From: Cerasicoccus arenae
Lineage (GTDB): Bacteria > Verrucomicrobiota > Verrucomicrobiia > Opitutales > Cerasicoccaceae
Reading direction: 5' to 3'
Length of the DNA: 64,000 nt
Assembly (NCBI RefSeq): GCF_014651635.1
Contig: NZ_BMXG01000020.1
Span: forward strand, 1-64,000
The stretch's first letter is position 1. Each line of letters opens with the position of its first letter. The notes below the pieces were generated by a model. The model saw only the letters and a program-made list of their open reading frames with translations, had not been told where the DNA came from and did not search any database. Positions 27,575-36,500 of this stretch are shown one piece after another. Both the position numbers and the translations under genes were made by a program.

Positions 27575-27844
27575 ATGGCACGTTCGATCAAAAAAGGCTT
27601 CTTCGTTGACCCGAAGCTGATGGACAAAATTGAAGCAGCGCAAGCCGCTGGCTCCAACAAACCCATCAAGACTTGGTCGCGCCGCTCGACGATTACTCCG
27701 GAATTTGTCGGTCTCAACATGTCGGTTCACAATGGCAAGAGCTTTATGCCTGTCTATGTGACCGAAAACATGGTTGGCCACAAACTGGGTGAATTTTCGC
27801 CGACGCGCACCTTTAAGGGACACCAAGGCGTAGGCAAAAAATAA
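27575..27844 (+). CDS. rpsS: 30S ribosomal protein S19
   Basis: 89 residues. [31 protein letters not shown] and the ending [19 protein letters not shown] are S19 hallmarks; it binds the 30S head with S13. In nearly all bacteria rplV follows directly; here an exported protein gene intervenes, starting 20 bases after this stop. Confidence 0.98.
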   Translation: MARSIKKGFFVDPKLMDKIEAAQAAGSNKPIKTWSRRSTITPEFVGLNMSVHNGKSFMPVYVTENMVGHKLGEFSPTRTFKGHQGVGKK

Positions 27845-27864
27845 ACCTCTCTAATTAATCCACG

Positions 27865-28422
27865 ATGATCCGCTTCCTCCAACGCACGCTTCTTGTCTCC
27901 AGTCTATTGGCTGGCTGCTTGCTGCATGCGAAGGTCGAGACCGAGGCTCGCTTCGATCTGCGCGTTATTGCGCCAGATTTTGAGGGCAAATGGGCGGAAA
28001 TCGAAGTGGAAACAGAGAAGCCGACTGCGCCGATCCAGACTTACACCGCGCCAGTTCAGGAAGAAGTTGTCGTCTATAATGACCTGACTTCCACTGAGGC
28101 CGCTATGCTCCGCTCTAATAACCAAAAAGAGTTTGTGGGCCCGGAGTTCGCCGCTAGCACAATTTACCCCTCTGGCCAAGCTGTTGTCTTTGGGGTGACA
28201 GAAAACAAGGCCGCCGACATCGTCATTCTTGACGACGGACTCGACCAAGGATTTCGCGTTGGCATGCTTTGCGACGTAATCCGAGGTGACACCGTTATCG
28301 GTGCCATCATTCTCGTGGCCGTGGAAGCAGACCGCTCCGCTGGCCTCATAGTAAATCTTCAACCGGGCCGCAAAATTGTTTTTGGCGACCTGGCCCGCAT
28401 CAAGACCGTTCAATTTTCCTAA
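27865..28422 (+). CDS. exported protein or lipoprotein of unknown function inside the S10 operon
   Basis: 185 residues, not recognised. The N-terminus (MIRFLQRTLLVSSLLAGCLL) is a Sec signal with a candidate lipobox LAGC at 15-18; cleavage after LLHA (about residue 22) is the alternative. Residues 25-60 form a beta segment followed by a Pro/Thr/Glu-rich linker. Residues about 110-185 look like one small beta-barrel (DIVILDDGLDQGFRVGML, IVFGDLARIKTVQF), a pattern that recalls FlgT C-terminal-like domains (weak). It sits 20 bases after rpsS and 14 bases before rplV on the same strand, with neighbour-like composition, so it must be co-transcribed with ribosomal genes. No ribosomal role is evident. 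Confidence 0.85.
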   Translation: MIRFLQRTLLVSSLLAGCLLHAKVETEARFDLRVIAPDFEGKWAEIEVETEKPTAPIQTYTAPVQEEVVVYNDLTSTEAAMLRSNNQKEFVGPEFAASTIYPSGQAVVFGVTENKAADIVILDDGLDQGFRVGMLCDVIRGDTVIGAIILVAVEADRSAGLIVNLQPGRKIVFGDLARIKTVQFS

Positions 28423-28436
28423 CCGAATCAGATATC

Positions 28437-28790
28437 ATGGAAGTTTTGGCTTTAACCAAATACGCGCGCATGTCGCCAATCAAGGTACGTGAAGTAGCCC
28501 GCGAAATCCAGGGCCTTCCCGCCAATGAGGCGATGGACCTCCTCAAGTTTATTCCGCGCAAGTCAGCGCGCCTGATCAGCAAAACGCTGGCCAGCGCGAT
28601 TGCCAACGCGGAGAACAATAACAATCTCTCATCCGACGATCTCGTGGTCAAAAGCGCGATCATTGAGCAGGGCCCAGCGTTCCGCCGTTTTCAACCGGCT
28701 GCCCGTGGTTCCGCTCACCCCATTCGTAAGCATACCTGCCATATCCGCATTATCCTCACCGACGAGGTGAAGGAAGCCGTCGCCAGCTAA
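28437..28790 (+). CDS. rplV: 50S ribosomal protein L22
   Basis: 117 residues. TKYARMSPIKVREVAREIQG, KSARLISKTLASAIANAENN and the tunnel-lining hairpin around RRFQPAARGSAHPIRKHTCHI are standard. Its beta-hairpin lines the exit tunnel near L4. Separated from rpsS by an unrelated exported protein gene, which is unusual. Confidence 0.97.
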   Translation: MEVLALTKYARMSPIKVREVAREIQGLPANEAMDLLKFIPRKSARLISKTLASAIANAENNNNLSSDDLVVKSAIIEQGPAFRRFQPAARGSAHPIRKHTCHIRIILTDEVKEAVAS

Positions 28791-28811
28791 ACCTTTTATT
28801 GTAATTCCATC

Positions 28812-29447
28812 ATGGGTCAGAAAGTAAATCCGAAAGGCTTCCGCCTCGCAGTCCGCCGCGACTGGGACAGCCGTTGGTTCGCCGACAAAAAGCAGTTCCC
28901 CGCGTTCATCAACGAGGACAATAAGATACGCACGTTCTTGAACGAGCGTCTGCGCTTTGCGTCCGTGCCCAAGATCTACATTGAGCGCGCTGGGCAGCGT
29001 GTTCGCGTTAAGATTTACACAGCGCGTCCTGGTATCGTGATTGGCCGTAAAGGTGCTGAGCTTGATAAGCTGAAGGCTGACCTCTCCAAGCTAGTGAACC
29101 GCGACGTCCTTCTTGACATTGCTGAAGTGAAGAAGCCTGATCTCGTAGCACAGCTCGTCGCCGAGAACGTAGCTCTTCAGCTTGAGCGTCGCATTTCCTT
29201 CCGCCGTGCCATGAAAAAGGCTGTGCAGACGACCATGCAAATGGGTGCTGACGGTATTCGTGTCCAGTGCTCTGGCCGTCTCGGCGGTGCTGAAATTGCC
29301 CGTACTGAGCAACAGCGTCAGGGGCGTGTGCCTCTACATACGCTCCGCGAAAACATCGATTACGGTTTTGCTGAAGCTCGCACACTTTACGGCATCATCG
29401 GCATTAAGTGCTGGATCTGTAATTCCGAACCAGAAGAAAGCATTTAA
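28812..29447 (+). CDS. rpsC: 30S ribosomal protein S3
   Basis: 211 residues. [20 protein letters not shown] at the start; the KH domain carries the GxxG loop in [15 protein letters not shown]-terminal S3 domain with [20 protein letters not shown]. Mature length is close to the short-tailed form. It belongs to the mRNA entry site. It starts 21 bases after rplV. Confidence 0.98.
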   Translation: MGQKVNPKGFRLAVRRDWDSRWFADKKQFPAFINEDNKIRTFLNERLRFASVPKIYIERAGQRVRVKIYTARPGIVIGRKGAELDKLKADLSKLVNRDVLLDIAEVKKPDLVAQLVAENVALQLERRISFRRAMKKAVQTTMQMGADGIRVQCSGRLGGAEIARTEQQRQGRVPLHTLRENIDYGFAEARTLYGIIGIKCWICNSEPEESI

Positions 29448-29532
29448 ATTTGTGATTTGGCGCCCGGTTGTTCATTGAACCAAAGAAGCGCCAATAGCTA
29501 AAAACTTAAGAACTCGAAAACTTTTTTGACCA

Positions 29533-29961
29533 ATGGCAAAACTCCTTCCAGCCAAAACCAAGTACCGCAAGGTGCACAAGGGTCGTATTCGCGGACGCGC
29601 CAAGGGCTGTGACACACTCGCCTTCGGTGAGTTTGGACTACAATCACTCGGTCGCGGTCGTCTGACTGCCGCCCAGCTTGAAGCCGCTCGTGTAGCAATT
29701 AACCGCTACCTGAAGCGTCGCGGTAAGCTTTGGGTCCGTGTGTTTCCACACAAGCCGGTGACCAAGAAGCCTCAAGAAACCCGTCAGGGTAAGGGTAAAG
29801 GCCCAGTTGAATACTGGTGTGCAATCGTTAAGCCAGGCACGATGGTATTCGAAGTGTCTGGTTCCGGTTCGCAAGCCGCTCGTGAGGCCATGCGCCGTGC
29901 TGATGGCAAGCTACCTTTTCCTTGCCGCTTCGTCAGCCGCGAAGAACTCGAACAATACTAA
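29533..29961 (+). CDS. rplP: 50S ribosomal protein L16
   Basis: 142 residues. LPAKTKYRKVHKGRIRGRAKG, FGEFGLQSLGRGRLTAAQLEAAR and the GKGKGPVEYWCAIVKPG stretch identify L16, which contacts the A-site tRNA. It follows rpsC after an 85-base A-rich gap, the usual gene order. Its start (tttgaccaATG) has no Shine-Dalgarno sequence. Confidence 0.98.
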   Translation: MAKLLPAKTKYRKVHKGRIRGRAKGCDTLAFGEFGLQSLGRGRLTAAQLEAARVAINRYLKRRGKLWVRVFPHKPVTKKPQETRQGKGKGPVEYWCAIVKPGTMVFEVSGSGSQAAREAMRRADGKLPFPCRFVSREELEQY

Positions 29962-29997
29962 TTTACGCCGTCAAAGCGCCGACAATATACGCTCGCC

Positions 29998-30195
29998 ATG
30001 AACGCCAAAGATATCCGTGAACTTTCCCCAGAGGAACTCAACAAGAAGCTCCGCGAGTCCCGCGATGAGCTCGTCAACCTCCGCGTGCGCAAGCAAGTAG
30101 GCCAAGTCGAAAACCCGGCCCAATTGCGCACTATCCGCCGCGACATCGCACGGATCGAAACCATCCTTCGCCAGAAAGGGGCGGCTGTCGCCTAG
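29998..30195 (+). CDS. rpmC: 50S ribosomal protein L29
   Basis: 65 residues, helical hairpin: MNAKDIRELSPEELNKKLRE, then ELVNLRVRKQVGQVENPAQLRTIRRDIARIETIL. L29 lies by the tunnel exit next to L23. Standard position between rplP and rpsQ. Confidence 0.97.
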   Translation: MNAKDIRELSPEELNKKLRESRDELVNLRVRKQVGQVENPAQLRTIRRDIARIETILRQKGAAVA

Positions 30196-30202
30196 CGACG
30201 GT

Positions 30203-30257
30203 GTTTTAAGTGTTAGGCATTAAGTTTTAAGTCCAAACACTTCCTAAAACTTAAAAC
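30203..30257 (+). repeat. imperfect inverted repeat between rpmC and rpsQ
   Basis: GTTTTAAGTGTTAGG (30203-30217) pairs with CCTAAAACTTAAAAC (30243-30257) with one mismatch and a 25-base loop. The loop repeats the word TAAGTTTTAAG, allowing alternative pairings. It may be an RNA processing or stability element, or a chance product of A/T-rich spacer. Confidence 0.4.
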
Positions 30258-30287
30258 CAAAACCTAAACTTTAAACTCATACAAGCA

Positions 30288-30572
30288 ATGTCCGAATCAC
30301 AGACTCAGGCTCGCAGCAGCCATCGTAAGGACCTCGTAGGCGTCGTCACCAGTCGTACTGGCGATAAGTCCATCAAGGTAACTTTTTTTTACAAGATCCC
30401 GCACCCTCTTTATAAGAAGGAAATTAAGCGCAAGACCGTTGTCCACGTCCATGACGAGAGCAATGAATGCGCTGTCGGCGACAAGGTCGAGATCATGGAA
30501 ACCCGCCCGCTGAGCAAGCTCAAGCGTTGGCGTGTCGTGAAAATTTTAGACAAGGCACCGATCGTCGGCTAG
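30288..30572 (+). CDS. rpsQ: 30S ribosomal protein S17
   Basis: 94 residues; an OB-fold protein. RKDLVGVVTSRTGDKSIKV, HPLYKKEIKRKTVVHVHDESNE and DKVEIMETRPLSKLKRWRVV are the conserved segments. About ten extra polar residues precede the core. It follows rpmC after a 92-base spacer with an inverted repeat. Confidence 0.97.
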   Translation: MSESQTQARSSHRKDLVGVVTSRTGDKSIKVTFFYKIPHPLYKKEIKRKTVVHVHDESNECAVGDKVEIMETRPLSKLKRWRVVKILDKAPIVG

Positions 30573-30624
30573 CGCCGACGAACTAAGCGGAAGCCGCTTT
30601 AACCATTAAAGGGAACCCGTTCCA

Positions 30625-30990
30625 ATGATTCAGCCAGAAAGCAGATTAGAAGTCGCCGATAATACCGGTGCAAAGGAAGTCTTGATGATTCGTCGTCTGG
30701 GCCAAGCCAAAGTAACCGCCTCAGTGGGCGATGTCATCGTGTGCACCGTTAAGGAGAGCACGCCGGAGGCCTCGGTCAAAAAGGGCACTGTGGTCAAGGC
30801 CGTGGTCGTTCGCACCAAGGCACCGATCCGCCGCGCCGATGGTAGCTACCTTCGCTTCGACAAGAACGCCTGCGTTGTCCTCGACAGCAATAGCAATCCA
30901 CGTGGCACTCGCATATTTGGGCCGGTCGCACGTGAGCTTCGTTCCAAGAAGTTCATGAAGATCATCTCTCTTGCGCCAGAAGTTCTTTAA
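30625..30990 (+). CDS. rplN: 50S ribosomal protein L14
   Basis: 121 residues. [19 protein letters not shown], the [14 protein letters not shown] strand, [12 protein letters not shown] and [13 protein letters not shown] identify L14, which bridges to 16S rRNA and is the docking site of silencing factor RsfS. First gene of the spc-type segment. Confidence 0.98.
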   Translation: MIQPESRLEVADNTGAKEVLMIRRLGQAKVTASVGDVIVCTVKESTPEASVKKGTVVKAVVVRTKAPIRRADGSYLRFDKNACVVLDSNSNPRGTRIFGPVARELRSKKFMKIISLAPEVL

Positions 30991-31023
30991 TATAGAACTT
31001 AGAACTCTGAACTTAGAACCAAA

Positions 31024-31269
31024 ATGAAATTCAAAATCAAACGCGGCGACGAAGTCGTTGTGATTTCGGGAGCGCATAACGGACAGCGCGGCAAAGTGCT
31101 GCAAGTTCTGCGTGAGAAACAGCGCGTCATCGTCGAAGGTGTGAACATGATCAAGAAGCACCAAAAGGCGACTCAAGAAACTCCTGATGGAGCCATCATT
31201 GAGCGTGAAGGATCGGTGCATTACTCAAATGTAATGTTGGCCGAGCGTTTCGACAAAAAAAGCGCTTAA
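31024..31269 (+). CDS. rplX: 50S ribosomal protein L24
   Basis: 81 residues. KFKIKRGDEVVVISGAHNGQRGKV is the KOW motif, followed by VNMIKKHQKAT and an EREGSVHYSNVML strand. It is at the short end for the family (about 75-105). It initiates 50S assembly with L3. It is preceded by the tandem word GAACTTAGAAC in the spacer after rplN. Confidence 0.97.
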   Translation: MKFKIKRGDEVVVISGAHNGQRGKVLQVLREKQRVIVEGVNMIKKHQKATQETPDGAIIEREGSVHYSNVMLAERFDKKSA

Positions 31270-31332
31270 ACACACTTTAATATAATCTTAGCCAAGACCT
31301 AGGGGGACGGAAATCTCCAGGCGTAAAAACCA

Positions 31333-31926
31333 ATGAGCCAAGAAACACCATATCTTAAAAAACACTACACGGAAGTCGTGGTTCCTGAATTGACCAAGAC
31401 ACGTGGCTACAAGAACGCGCATCAGACTCCGAAGGTCACCAAAATTGTGATCAACTCCGGCTTCAATGCTACCAAGGACAAGAACTGGGCCGCAGAAGTA
31501 CAGAAGGAAATTTCCTCGATTGCTGGTCAACATGCTGTGCTGACTAAGGCTAGCAAGAGCGTCTCGAACTTTAAGCTACGTGAAGGCATGCCGATTGGCG
31601 TGAAAGTCACATTGCGCGGCGCACGTATGTATGACTTCCTGTTCCGTTTACTTGCAGTTGCTTTGCCTAATATCCGTGACTTTCGCGGTGTTTCCCGCAA
31701 GTTGGATGGCCAGGGCAATTATACCCTCGGCATTACGGACAGCACTATCTTTCCAGAAATTAGCGCTGACACTGGTGGCCGTGAATCGATTGGTATGGAC
31801 ATCACCATCGTAACGTCTGCTGAATCTGACGACGAAGGACGCGATTTGCTTCAGCTCATGGGCATGCCCTATCGCAAACCGACTAACCCGAAGCCGGCCG
31901 AAGAATCGACCACGCAGGCTGCATAA
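31333..31926 (+). CDS. rplE: 50S ribosomal protein L5
   Basis: 197 residues, somewhat longer than the usual 180. HQTPKVTKIVINSGFN, ITGQ-like AGQHAVLTKASKSVSNFKLR, and LPNIRDFRGVSRKLDGQGNY are diagnostic. It binds 5S rRNA and contacts P-site tRNA. The last 15 residues (PKPAEESTTQAA) are a polar tail not present in E. coli L5. Confidence 0.97.
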   Translation: MSQETPYLKKHYTEVVVPELTKTRGYKNAHQTPKVTKIVINSGFNATKDKNWAAEVQKEISSIAGQHAVLTKASKSVSNFKLREGMPIGVKVTLRGARMYDFLFRLLAVALPNIRDFRGVSRKLDGQGNYTLGITDSTIFPEISADTGGRESIGMDITIVTSAESDDEGRDLLQLMGMPYRKPTNPKPAEESTTQAA

Positions 31927-31952
31927 TTTCATCCATTCATTTTTTCTAAGTT

Positions 31953-32258
31953 ATGGCTAAAAAAAGCTCAATTGCTCGCAACAAGAAGCGTGAACGCACG
32001 GTAGAGAAATTTGCCGCTAAGCGCGCCGAACTCAAGGCAACCATTCGCAATCCCGAGAGCACTGACGAAGAGTTCTTTCAGGCACAGCGTAAATTGGCTC
32101 TTCTGCCTCGCAATGCTTCACCGATCCGTGTTCGCAATCGCTGCTCAGTCACCGGTCGTCCACGTGCATTTATCCGCAAATACGGTCTTTCACGTCTTAC
32201 TTTCCGCGAACTTGCTCTTGCCGGCCATATCCCCGGCGTGACCAAGTCCAGCTGGTAA
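31953..32258 (+). CDS. rpsN: 30S ribosomal protein S14 (zinc-free type)
   Basis: 101 residues, the long form without the CxxC-x12-CxxC zinc ribbon; only one Cys is present ([20 protein letters not shown]). The conserved C-terminus [15 protein letters not shown] is intact. It follows rplE as in most spc operons. Confidence 0.98.
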   Translation: MAKKSSIARNKKRERTVEKFAAKRAELKATIRNPESTDEEFFQAQRKLALLPRNASPIRVRNRCSVTGRPRAFIRKYGLSRLTFRELALAGHIPGVTKSSW

Positions 32259-32302
32259 TTTCACTCATCACAACTATAACAACCAATATAACCCTATAAG
32301 TC

Positions 32303-32701
32303 ATGGCATCCCACGATACTATAGGAGACTTCCTCACTCTCTTGCGCAACGCCAGCATTGCTGGCCAAGCATCCTGCAGCTCTCGCTTCTCCAAGTTGAA
32401 GGCGGGCGTAGCCAGCATCCTCAAGGATGAAGGCTATATTCAGGATTTCGGCATTCGCGAGGAAGGCCCCGGACACAAATACATCGACATCGCTCTTAAG
32501 TATGTCGGTGGTCAACCCGCGATTGTCGGCATTGAGCGCTTTAGTAAGCCCGGCCGTCGCTTGTATTCCGGATACGAAGAAATACCGAAAGTTCTCGGTG
32601 GTCTCGGCGTCTCCATCCTCACTACTTCCAAGGGCATCCTTAAGGACCGTGACGCCCGCCGCGCCAAAGTTGGCGGCGAGGTAATCTGCAAGGTCTGGTA
32701 A
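32303..32701 (+). CDS. rpsH: 30S ribosomal protein S8
   Basis: 132 residues. DTIGDFLTLLRNASIAG at the start and GISILTTSKGIL/DRDARRAKVGGEVICKVW at the end are standard. S8 organises the central 16S domain and in E. coli represses the spc operon by binding mRNA near rplE; no matching site was sought here. Confidence 0.97.
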   Translation: MASHDTIGDFLTLLRNASIAGQASCSSRFSKLKAGVASILKDEGYIQDFGIREEGPGHKYIDIALKYVGGQPAIVGIERFSKPGRRLYSGYEEIPKVLGGLGVSILTTSKGILKDRDARRAKVGGEVICKVW

Positions 32702-32722
32702 CCCAATAAAGGAAACATTACG

Positions 32723-33262
32723 ATGAGCAGAATTGGAAAACTCCCCGTCCCAATCGCGGACAAAGTCAAGGTCACCGTAAATGGTCAGACCGTGAACGTA
32801 GATGGCCCTAAAGGCAAGTTGTCGAAAGTTTTCGACCGCGATGTCAAGATTAGCCTCGAAGAAGGCCAAATCGTCGTTACGCCGAACAACAGTTCCCGCC
32901 AGGCCAAGGCCATGTGGGGGACTGCACGCTCGATTATTAGCGGAATGATCATTGGCGTCACCGAGTCCTACAAGAAGTCGCTGGAAATCGAAGGTGTTGG
33001 CTTCAAGGCCAATCTTCAAGGTAAGATCTTGGATCTTGCACTCGGTTATTCGCACGAAATCAAGTATCCAGTGCCAGACGGCGTCACCGTAACGGTTGAC
33101 AAGAGCGGTACGAAGCTTGATGTTGAAGGCCCAGACAAACAAATGGTAGGCCAAGTTGCTGCCGATATCTTCGGTTATAAGCCGGTTGAGCCTTACAAGG
33201 GCAAGGGCGTCCGAATCGTCGGTCGTTATGTCCGTCGTAAGGAAGGCAAGAAGACCGGTTAA
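32723..33262 (+). CDS. rplF: 50S ribosomal protein L6
   Basis: 179 residues. MSRIGKLPVPIADKVKVTV, the GPKGKLS turn, GVGFKANLQGKILDLALGYSH and the ending GYKPVEPYKGKGVRI identify L6, a two-domain protein near the sarcin-ricin loop. One of the few starts with a Shine-Dalgarno-like aaagga. Confidence 0.98.
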   Translation: MSRIGKLPVPIADKVKVTVNGQTVNVDGPKGKLSKVFDRDVKISLEEGQIVVTPNNSSRQAKAMWGTARSIISGMIIGVTESYKKSLEIEGVGFKANLQGKILDLALGYSHEIKYPVPDGVTVTVDKSGTKLDVEGPDKQMVGQVAADIFGYKPVEPYKGKGVRIVGRYVRRKEGKKTG

Positions 33263-33297
33263 TATACACAATTAAAATTTAGCTGGAATCTAGCAGT

Positions 33298-33663
33298 ATG
33301 AAACTTTCAGAAAAACTTCGAGTTAACCTCCAAAAACGTCGTTGGCGTATTCGTAAGCGCGCCGTTGGTGACGCTCTTCGTCCACGTTTGGTTGTTACCT
33401 TTACCAATCAACATATTCATGCACAGTGCATCAATGACGTCGAACAGCGTACGCTCGTTTCGGCCTCGACACTGAGCAAGGATCTGCGCGAGCAGAGCCT
33501 GAAGCCGAATACCACAGGCGCATCCACTCTTGGAAAACTCATTGGTGAGCGAGCTAAAGCCGTTGGCGTCGAAAAAGTCGTCTTCGATCGCGCTGGCCGT
33601 CGTTACCATGGTTGCGTTAAAGCATTTGCAGACGCCGCTCGCGAAGCAGGCCTTAATTTCTAA
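33298..33663 (+). CDS. rplR: 50S ribosomal protein L18
   Basis: 121 residues. [45 protein letters not shown] and [19 protein letters not shown] are conserved. It binds 5S rRNA with L5. It ends 12 bases before rpsE. Confidence 0.97.
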   Translation: MKLSEKLRVNLQKRRWRIRKRAVGDALRPRLVVTFTNQHIHAQCINDVEQRTLVSASTLSKDLREQSLKPNTTGASTLGKLIGERAKAVGVEKVVFDRAGRRYHGCVKAFADAAREAGLNF

Positions 33664-33674
33664 TTATCCGGATC

Positions 33675-34325
33675 ATGAGCAATATGCCAAATAATCAAGG
33701 TCGCCAAGGTGGCGGCAATCGTCCAGGCGGTGGCAATCGCCCAGGTGGCGGTAACCGTCAAGGTGGCGGCGAACGTGGCGGACGCCGTCGCGATCGTAAT
33801 GACCGCAATCGCGGCCAGCAGCAAGAGCCAGAAGGTCCAGAGTACATTGAGAAGGTGGTTCACATCAATCGTTGCGCTAAGGTCGTTAAGGGTGGCCGTC
33901 GCTTTAGCTTTGCCGCACTCGTTGTGTGTGGTGATGGCAAGGGACAGGTTGGACTCGGCTACGGGAAAGCGAAGGAAGTGCCAGAAGCCATTCGCAAGGG
34001 TACAGAGCGTGCACGCGCTAGCATGGAAAACATGCGTCTGAAGGGCACCACTATCCCCCACGAGTGCGTGGGCGTGAAGGACGGTGGCCGAGTGATGCTT
34101 CGTCCGGCTACGGACGGAACGGGCGTTATCGCAGGGGGCGGTGTTCGCGCAGTGCTTGAAGCGGTAGGCATTCATAACATCTTGTCCAAGTCACTGGGCT
34201 CGAATACACCGTTCGCCATGGTGAACGCCACGATGGCCGCGCTACGCCAGCTACGTTCCGCTGAGGAGATATCTCGCTTAAAGGCCAAGGAAACTGAAAC
34301 TGCTCCTGCAGCATCTCTTGTTTAA
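33675..34325 (+). CDS. rpsE: 30S ribosomal protein S5 with Gly/Arg/Asn-rich N-terminal extension
   Basis: 216 residues against about 165 usually. The first 50 residues are a low-complexity extension built of repeats such as [11 protein letters not shown] and [12 protein letters not shown]; the S5 core begins at about residue 55 ([20 protein letters not shown]) and contains [12 protein letters not shown] and the [13 protein letters not shown] loop. The extension resembles RGG-type RNA-binding segments. S5 keeps translational fidelity. Directly downstream is rplO; the rpmD (L30) gene usually found between is missing. Confidence 0.97.
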   Translation: MSNMPNNQGRQGGGNRPGGGNRPGGGNRQGGGERGGRRRDRNDRNRGQQQEPEGPEYIEKVVHINRCAKVVKGGRRFSFAALVVCGDGKGQVGLGYGKAKEVPEAIRKGTERARASMENMRLKGTTIPHECVGVKDGGRVMLRPATDGTGVIAGGGVRAVLEAVGIHNILSKSLGSNTPFAMVNATMAALRQLRSAEEISRLKAKETETAPAASLV

Positions 34326-34380
34326 CTTTATGAACAACGGGAGGGTATAAAAATTACCCAGTTCCCGTGAAAACCAAGTC

Positions 34381-34857
34381 ATGAAACTTCACACTCTGAA
34401 AAACGTCCCAGGCGCCCGCAGCCGTCGCAAACGCGTCGGTATCGGGGAAGGCTCTGGACGTGGCAAAACATCCACCCACGGTCAAAAGGGTCAAAAGGCC
34501 CGCTCCGGCGGTAGTATCCGTATCGGTTTTGAAAGTGGTCACATTCCGCTCTATCGTCGCTTGCCGCAGCGCGGGTTTAATAACTACCGATTCCGTAACG
34601 ACTACGCCATTGTTAACTTAGGCGACCTAGAACGCGTCGAAGGCGATGTCGTTGATCGTGATGTTTTGGTTAACTCTGGCCTGGTTCGTTCCAGTGCCAA
34701 ACAGATCAAGGTACTCGGCGACGGTGATCTTACTCGCGCACTGACCGTATCGGCGGATAAATTTTCCGGTTCGGCCCAGAGCAAAATCGAAGCTGCTGGT
34801 GGCAAGATAATTGTCGTTGGCGAATCTGCCGAGAAGGCTCCGGAATCCGCCGAGTAA
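34381..34857 (+). CDS. rplO: 50S ribosomal protein L15
   Basis: 158 residues. MKLHTLKNVPGARSRRKRVGIGEGSGRGKT, HGQKGQKARSG and GFESGHIPLYRRLPQRGFNN are standard L15 signatures. It is followed by secY, as usual. Confidence 0.98.
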   Translation: MKLHTLKNVPGARSRRKRVGIGEGSGRGKTSTHGQKGQKARSGGSIRIGFESGHIPLYRRLPQRGFNNYRFRNDYAIVNLGDLERVEGDVVDRDVLVNSGLVRSSAKQIKVLGDGDLTRALTVSADKFSGSAQSKIEAAGGKIIVVGESAEKAPESAE

Positions 34858-34959
34858 TTTATTCGTTCTCTCGAATTCCGGAGTAACCGGGCTTGACGCG
34901 GATTGACCGGTGCATTTTATCGGCCCATTCGCGTCATTTTATTTCGACCGCTGTCTCCA

Positions 34960-36471
34960 ATGTTCAACGCTTTCGTAAACTGCTTTAAAATTGCCGAACT
35001 TAGGACTAAGATCCTGTTCACGTTCGGAATGATATTCATCGCCCGCGTGGGCGCGAACATCCCGCTACCCGGGGTGGATCCGCGTCCATTGCAGCAATAT
35101 TTCGCTGATGCGGCGGATGGGGGGCTATTCGGCCTCTATAACATGTTTACCGGGGGGGCGTTGCTCAATGGAGCAATTTTCGCACTCGGCATTATGCCGT
35201 ATATTAGTGCGTCTATTATTTTGCAGCTCATGGGGGCTGTAGTGCCGACACTCGCTCGTTTGCAGCAAGAAGGTGAATCTGGCCGCCAGAAGATTACGCA
35301 GTACACGCGTTACTTGACCATAGCTATTGCATTGGTGCAATCCGTTCTCTTGAACCTGACGTTGCTGCGTAATCCCGGTGAGTTCTTTCAGGGGTTCTCT
35401 GTAGAGCAGTATGGCAGTATTGTGGTGATCAATCCGACCATGTTCTTGATCACCTCAACAATCTTCCTGACCGCAGGCACTGTCCTGCTCATGTGGATTG
35501 GTGAGCAGATCACCCAGCGAGGCATTGGCAACGGTATTTCTTTGCTGATCACGATTGGTATTTTGGCGGATCTTCCGTCTGCTGTTAGCTATGCGTTTAA
35601 TGGACTCTTTGCTCCAGCCGGTGCTGCGGTTACTATTTCCATCCCACAGTTTGTGGCGATGATTACCTTCTTGGTGGCGGTCATTGCGGCCATTGTGTCG
35701 GTGACGCAGGCCACGAGGAAAATTCCGGTACAATACGCGAAACGAATGGTAGGTCGGCGCGTGATGGGAGGGCAAAGCTCTTTCCTCCCCCTCAAGGTCA
35801 ACTATGCGGGTGTGATGCCAGTCATTTTTGCGAGTGCTATTTTGATGTTTCCAACCTACCTTCTGGGTGCGCTTGCAGGTGCGACAGGACAAGATTTTTT
35901 CCGTGACATTGGCGCATGGCTCAGCCCAGGGCACTGGTTCTATTATTTGTTCTATAGTATGTTGATCATGGGCTTCTCCTATTTCTGGGTGTCCATTATG
36001 TTCAAGCCGATCCAGATTGCCGATGAACTCAAGCGCAATGGCGGCTATATTCCTGGAGTTCGTCCTGGTGAGCCTACCGCTAAGTTCCTCGACTTTGTAA
36101 TGACGCGTCTGACTCTTGCCGGCGCAATCTTCCTGACAATCATTGCTATTATGCCATTGCTTTTGGGTGAGTGGTTGAAAATTCCATGGAAGGTTACACA
36201 ATTCTTTGGTGGTACTGGCACACTGATCGCCGTAGGCGTTACTTTGGACACGATGCGCCAGATTGAGACTTTCCTGCTTAATCGTCACTACGATGGCTTC
36301 CTGAAAAAGGGTAAGGCACGCAATCGTTCAAAGACTTCACGCACACGCCAATTGGTGGATGTATCTGAAGTTAAAACCATGAATGTGGGAATGCTTTGGA
36401 CCGCTTGTGGTGTTCTGCTTGTGGTTGGCTTGGTTTCTTGGTTGCTGCTTCAACTTGGCATCGTCAAGTAG
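34960..36471 (+). CDS. secY: protein translocase subunit SecY
   Basis: 503 residues from ATG 34960, ten membrane spans. The frame is open to a TTG at 34903, but the conserved N-terminal helix FVNCFKIAELRTKILFTFGM starts just after 34960. The plug region follows PLPGVDPRPL, and the cytosolic C5 loop has the conserved Arg in the stretch before LTLAGAIFLT. It forms the SecYEG channel. An in-frame run of seven G (35152-35158) encodes part of TGGALLNG. Terminates 29 bases before map. Confidence 0.97.
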   Translation: MFNAFVNCFKIAELRTKILFTFGMIFIARVGANIPLPGVDPRPLQQYFADAADGGLFGLYNMFTGGALLNGAIFALGIMPYISASIILQLMGAVVPTLARLQQEGESGRQKITQYTRYLTIAIALVQSVLLNLTLLRNPGEFFQGFSVEQYGSIVVINPTMFLITSTIFLTAGTVLLMWIGEQITQRGIGNGISLLITIGILADLPSAVSYAFNGLFAPAGAAVTISIPQFVAMITFLVAVIAAIVSVTQATRKIPVQYAKRMVGRRVMGGQSSFLPLKVNYAGVMPVIFASAILMFPTYLLGALAGATGQDFFRDIGAWLSPGHWFYYLFYSMLIMGFSYFWVSIMFKPIQIADELKRNGGYIPGVRPGEPTAKFLDFVMTRLTLAGAIFLTIIAIMPLLLGEWLKIPWKVTQFFGGTGTLIAVGVTLDTMRQIETFLLNRHYDGFLKKGKARNRSKTSRTRQLVDVSEVKTMNVGMLWTACGVLLVVGLVSWLLLQLGIVK

Positions 36472-36500
36472 GCAAATTCGCTTCGATTAAACCAATTCAC

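Noticed and set aside
30990..31024. Tandem GAACTTAGAAC words suggesting a protein-binding site
   Set aside because: Only two copies in a short A-rich spacer; no evidence of function.
32294..33271. 325-codon frame antisense to rpsH and rplF
   Set aside because: Antisense of two certain ribosomal genes; length is due to their biased codon use.
35455..36288. 277-codon frame antisense to secY
   Set aside because: Mirror of the secY codons, rich in His/Asn/Gln without any motif.
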